From positions 515,833-579,832 of the forward strand of contig CAXAMN010021396.1 in assembly GCA_963970005.1 (NCBI GenBank): a DNA stretch of 64,000 nt. The letters run 5' to 3'. Under the pieces are notes generated by a model. That model saw only the letters and a program-made list of their open reading frames with translations. It was not told the origin of the DNA and searched no databases. How positions within the stretch are numbered: position 1 is the first letter of the stretch; every line of letters starts with the position of its first letter. Origin of the DNA: Durusdinium trenchii. Its lineage: Eukaryota > Sar > Dinophyceae > Suessiales > Symbiodiniaceae. Positions 38,901-41,900 of this stretch are shown in pieces. The translations under genes and the position numbers were made by a program.

Positions 38901-41900
38901 GCATTTGTCTCCTCTAGAGCATCCGTTTTTCCCATAGAAGTGGAAGGCGCATCCTATCTTGGACGTGTCTGCCGGAGTCGCTGACCTGCCACGGTCCCCT
39001 TTCGGGCTCTTCGTGGTTGACCTTCCACGATCCTGCTTCTTGTCCTTCTTTTGGTGATCCTTCGGATTATTCTGAGGAAGTACTGGAGCGGCGTCCTTCG
39101 GTGGATCGGCCTTGGTATTCTTGGGCTTCGCTTTAGGGTCCTTCTTCTCCGCTGGTGTAGCCTTCATGAGGTTCCCAAAAGCTTTTTCCCTTTCTTTCTT
39201 ATTTGTGGTCTCGATTGATTTCCGTATCCACTTCGCCATAATCTCCCGCAACTTCTGATAGGTCTTATCCGGATCCTTATCCAACATGTTGTCGTACACG
39301 GACAAGTCTAACGCCATAACTTTGGAATCTTTAATCTTGTCCCAAAGCAGGTTGCGGAGTGCTTTGTCAGGAAGCATGTCATCCGCGTCCATACCTGATA
39401 TGATCTCATCCCACTGTCCAAGGAATCTGGATAGTTGATTATCTCCAGGGAACTTTAGATCGAATAAGTGTTTAGATGCATACATCACATCGACGTTGTC
39501 GGCACTCCGGAAGCTATCGACGATCAACGCTAACATTTCTCGTCCCTTAACCATTCCCGGGGTTGTGCCTCTCGCACGTCTCCGCATCATCTGCCTCACC
39601 TTCAGTTGTACGTCATGAGATCTCTCACCTGCTGCGTGGATAATCGCGTGTAGGGTGATGCCTAGCTTAGCATCTATGCTAGCGAATCTTGCTTCGCCCG
39701 ATGTCTCGAGCAGAAATGGATCATATGGTGATTTGAAGGCATCCGAGAGCCACTGGATCCAATCTTCTTGTCTTTCGTCGCCCGATGCCGTCACGACTGC
39801 CGCTACAACTTGGGATTTCCAAACCTCCAAGTCGTGTATCTTGGGCCATGCAGGGATGTTGATCTTCTCATGTTCCTTCCGAGATATCTTGGAGCCACCC
39901 GAGCTAGAGGATGAAGCGGCACCATACTCGGTTGCGGCTGCATTCTCAGCGTTCGAGCGCTCCTCTTCGTATCTCCTCCGGTACTTATTCCTCTCATCTC
40001 TGAGCCGTGCTGCATGCGCTTCGAATTCCATCATGTCCTGCTGGTTCTGCATCATACCTTCGTAATATTCCATCGCCTCTTTCTCCTCGGACCTTAATGA
40101 CTTTTCGGTACGTCCAAGTTCCGCTCTAAGCTTGGTCATCATCTCGTTCTCCACATTGCATCCTGATCCCATGTCTTGTGGTTTCAACTCCAGTGCGACC
40201 TTCAGTTGTGCTTCACTTGCACTTGATTCGATCAATTCTTCCTGGAGACGTTTCAACATCCTCTCTTTACGTAGGATGTCCTCCTCCAACATGTTCATCT
40301 TGACCTCGGCTTTCTTGAGTTCGGCGTTGGATGTTTGAGACGGTCGACCGGATCCTTGAATCCTCGCCTGTGCCACCTCTTCATTCGCCCTCTTCAATTG
40401 CTCTCTGATGGTCATGATGAAATTGTCCTGGTTATAAGATCGGTTGTTGAGCTCCTCATTCTCTTCTGATAACCATTTGATCTTGCTTGTATACATTGCT
40501 TCCTTCATCTTCATCTCCTCGGCATATTCGTGTTTGTTCCTGACACTCTGCCTTTGTAGTCCAACTATCTCCTGCCTATACAGATCCCTAATGTTCTCAG
40601 CATCTGCGACTGCAGTCATGAGTTCGGTTACGGCTCGATCTCTTTCCGCCGATATAGCCTGGATCTCTTCCGTGCCGATGTTCACAACTTGACTAACCAT
40701 CTCTGCGCTGTTGCGATCAGCGTACTCTCCTAACTGGGTGAGACGATCCCGCATTGCCACACGATCAGTGTCAATCTGGTATTGCAAATCGTGTGCTGCT
40801 GAGAGCAAACAGTCTCTAGATTCTGTAAGTTGGGAGATTCTTCGTTGATTTCCATATCCTTCGACATAACATTCTTCGAGGTGTGTCATCACTACTTCGT
40901 GGACTTCGGTCTCGTGTTGTATAATCTGGTTCTGTCTCTGCTCACATTCGACCATCCATGCGTTTTGGTGGTTCAACATATGCACTTCGGCAAGTAGTTG
41001 TGCACACTTCGCATTGAGGTCTCCATCGGCCCGTGCTAGTCGTAGGTTGTCGGTGCTTGCCCTTGCTCCATCTCCAGCTTCGCTGTCCGATGGCACTGGT
41101 ACAGTTGACCCATCCTCCAATGCTAGCACTCTCACAGCTCCGGTGTCAGTTCTCCTCCTTGTCTCCCTAGGGCTACGGCCCGATCTCGGTGTCCCCCCCG
41201 GTGGTGTCGAGTGCGCTGACGGGGAACGACTTCGTGCTCTACCTGTCGCAACTTCTCTCACCACTGTCAGAGTCTCCGCTTCGATCGTACCTGGACTAGA
41301 GTTATGGGATGCACTCACCCGATCTGCTGCCGCAGCGGCTGCTCCAAAGGATGCAGTGCTGGCGTCGGATTGGTCCATCTTCAGTGACTGAGGGTAACTG
41401 ATCTATCCGATGCGTGTGCGTTTAGATGGTGTTGTGTAAGGCCGTAGCTCGTACCCAGCTCAAAGGAGTCTGGATACGGCTGATAACCTGCGAACGGATG
41501 GAAAGCGTGCCCTGGCCCCGTTCAAGCCCTTAGTTCGACATGAAGCTCGCGCGCAATAGCTCCTTTTCGCCTGGTTGGGCACTTGAGCCAAATGTTTATG
41601 GCAAGTGTCCATGTTGCAATTGTACTGGGACCTCATCTCTATTCACAGTAAATATCGCGAATATTCTTATCATATTACCACTAGCAGGACTTTTAATACA
41701 AATCCACTGTCACAAGCTCGTATCACCTCGGCACTGTTCTCGCAGCATCTCGGCAGCTTTCGCCACCGACGTGTCCGAGGCCACATCCAGGGGAAGGAAC
41801 TGCAGGCGATCTTGGCCTCGCTCGGAACCCCAAGGCACTCGAATCTTCCAACCAAAAGCTACGAACGGAGCAAGACAGGCATCGCTACTAGGAGCGATCG

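Larger units (their letters stand above)
24253..41647 (-). mobile_element. full-length giant Ty1/copia-type LTR retrotransposon
   Basis: 17,395-bp element transcribed leftward. It has identical 159-bp LTRs at both ends, TG...CA termini, and 5-bp target duplications GTAAA (24248-24252 and 41648-41652). Gene order Gag-protease-integrase-reverse transcriptase-RNase H marks it as copia (Pseudoviridae-like). An extension of about 3,000 residues follows, carrying a C5-methyltransferase-like domain and a KptA/Tpt1-like domain. Most copia elements are 5-9 kb, so this is two to three times the usual size. It sits in intron 3 of the SDR gene, in the gene's own orientation. LTR identity over all 159 bases implies a very recent insertion. 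Confidence 0.95.

Noticed and set aside
26690-41391. Many plus-strand frames of 60-230 codons antisense to the retrotransposon
   Set aside because: Shadows of the three long minus-strand frames; no domain or codon pattern of their own.
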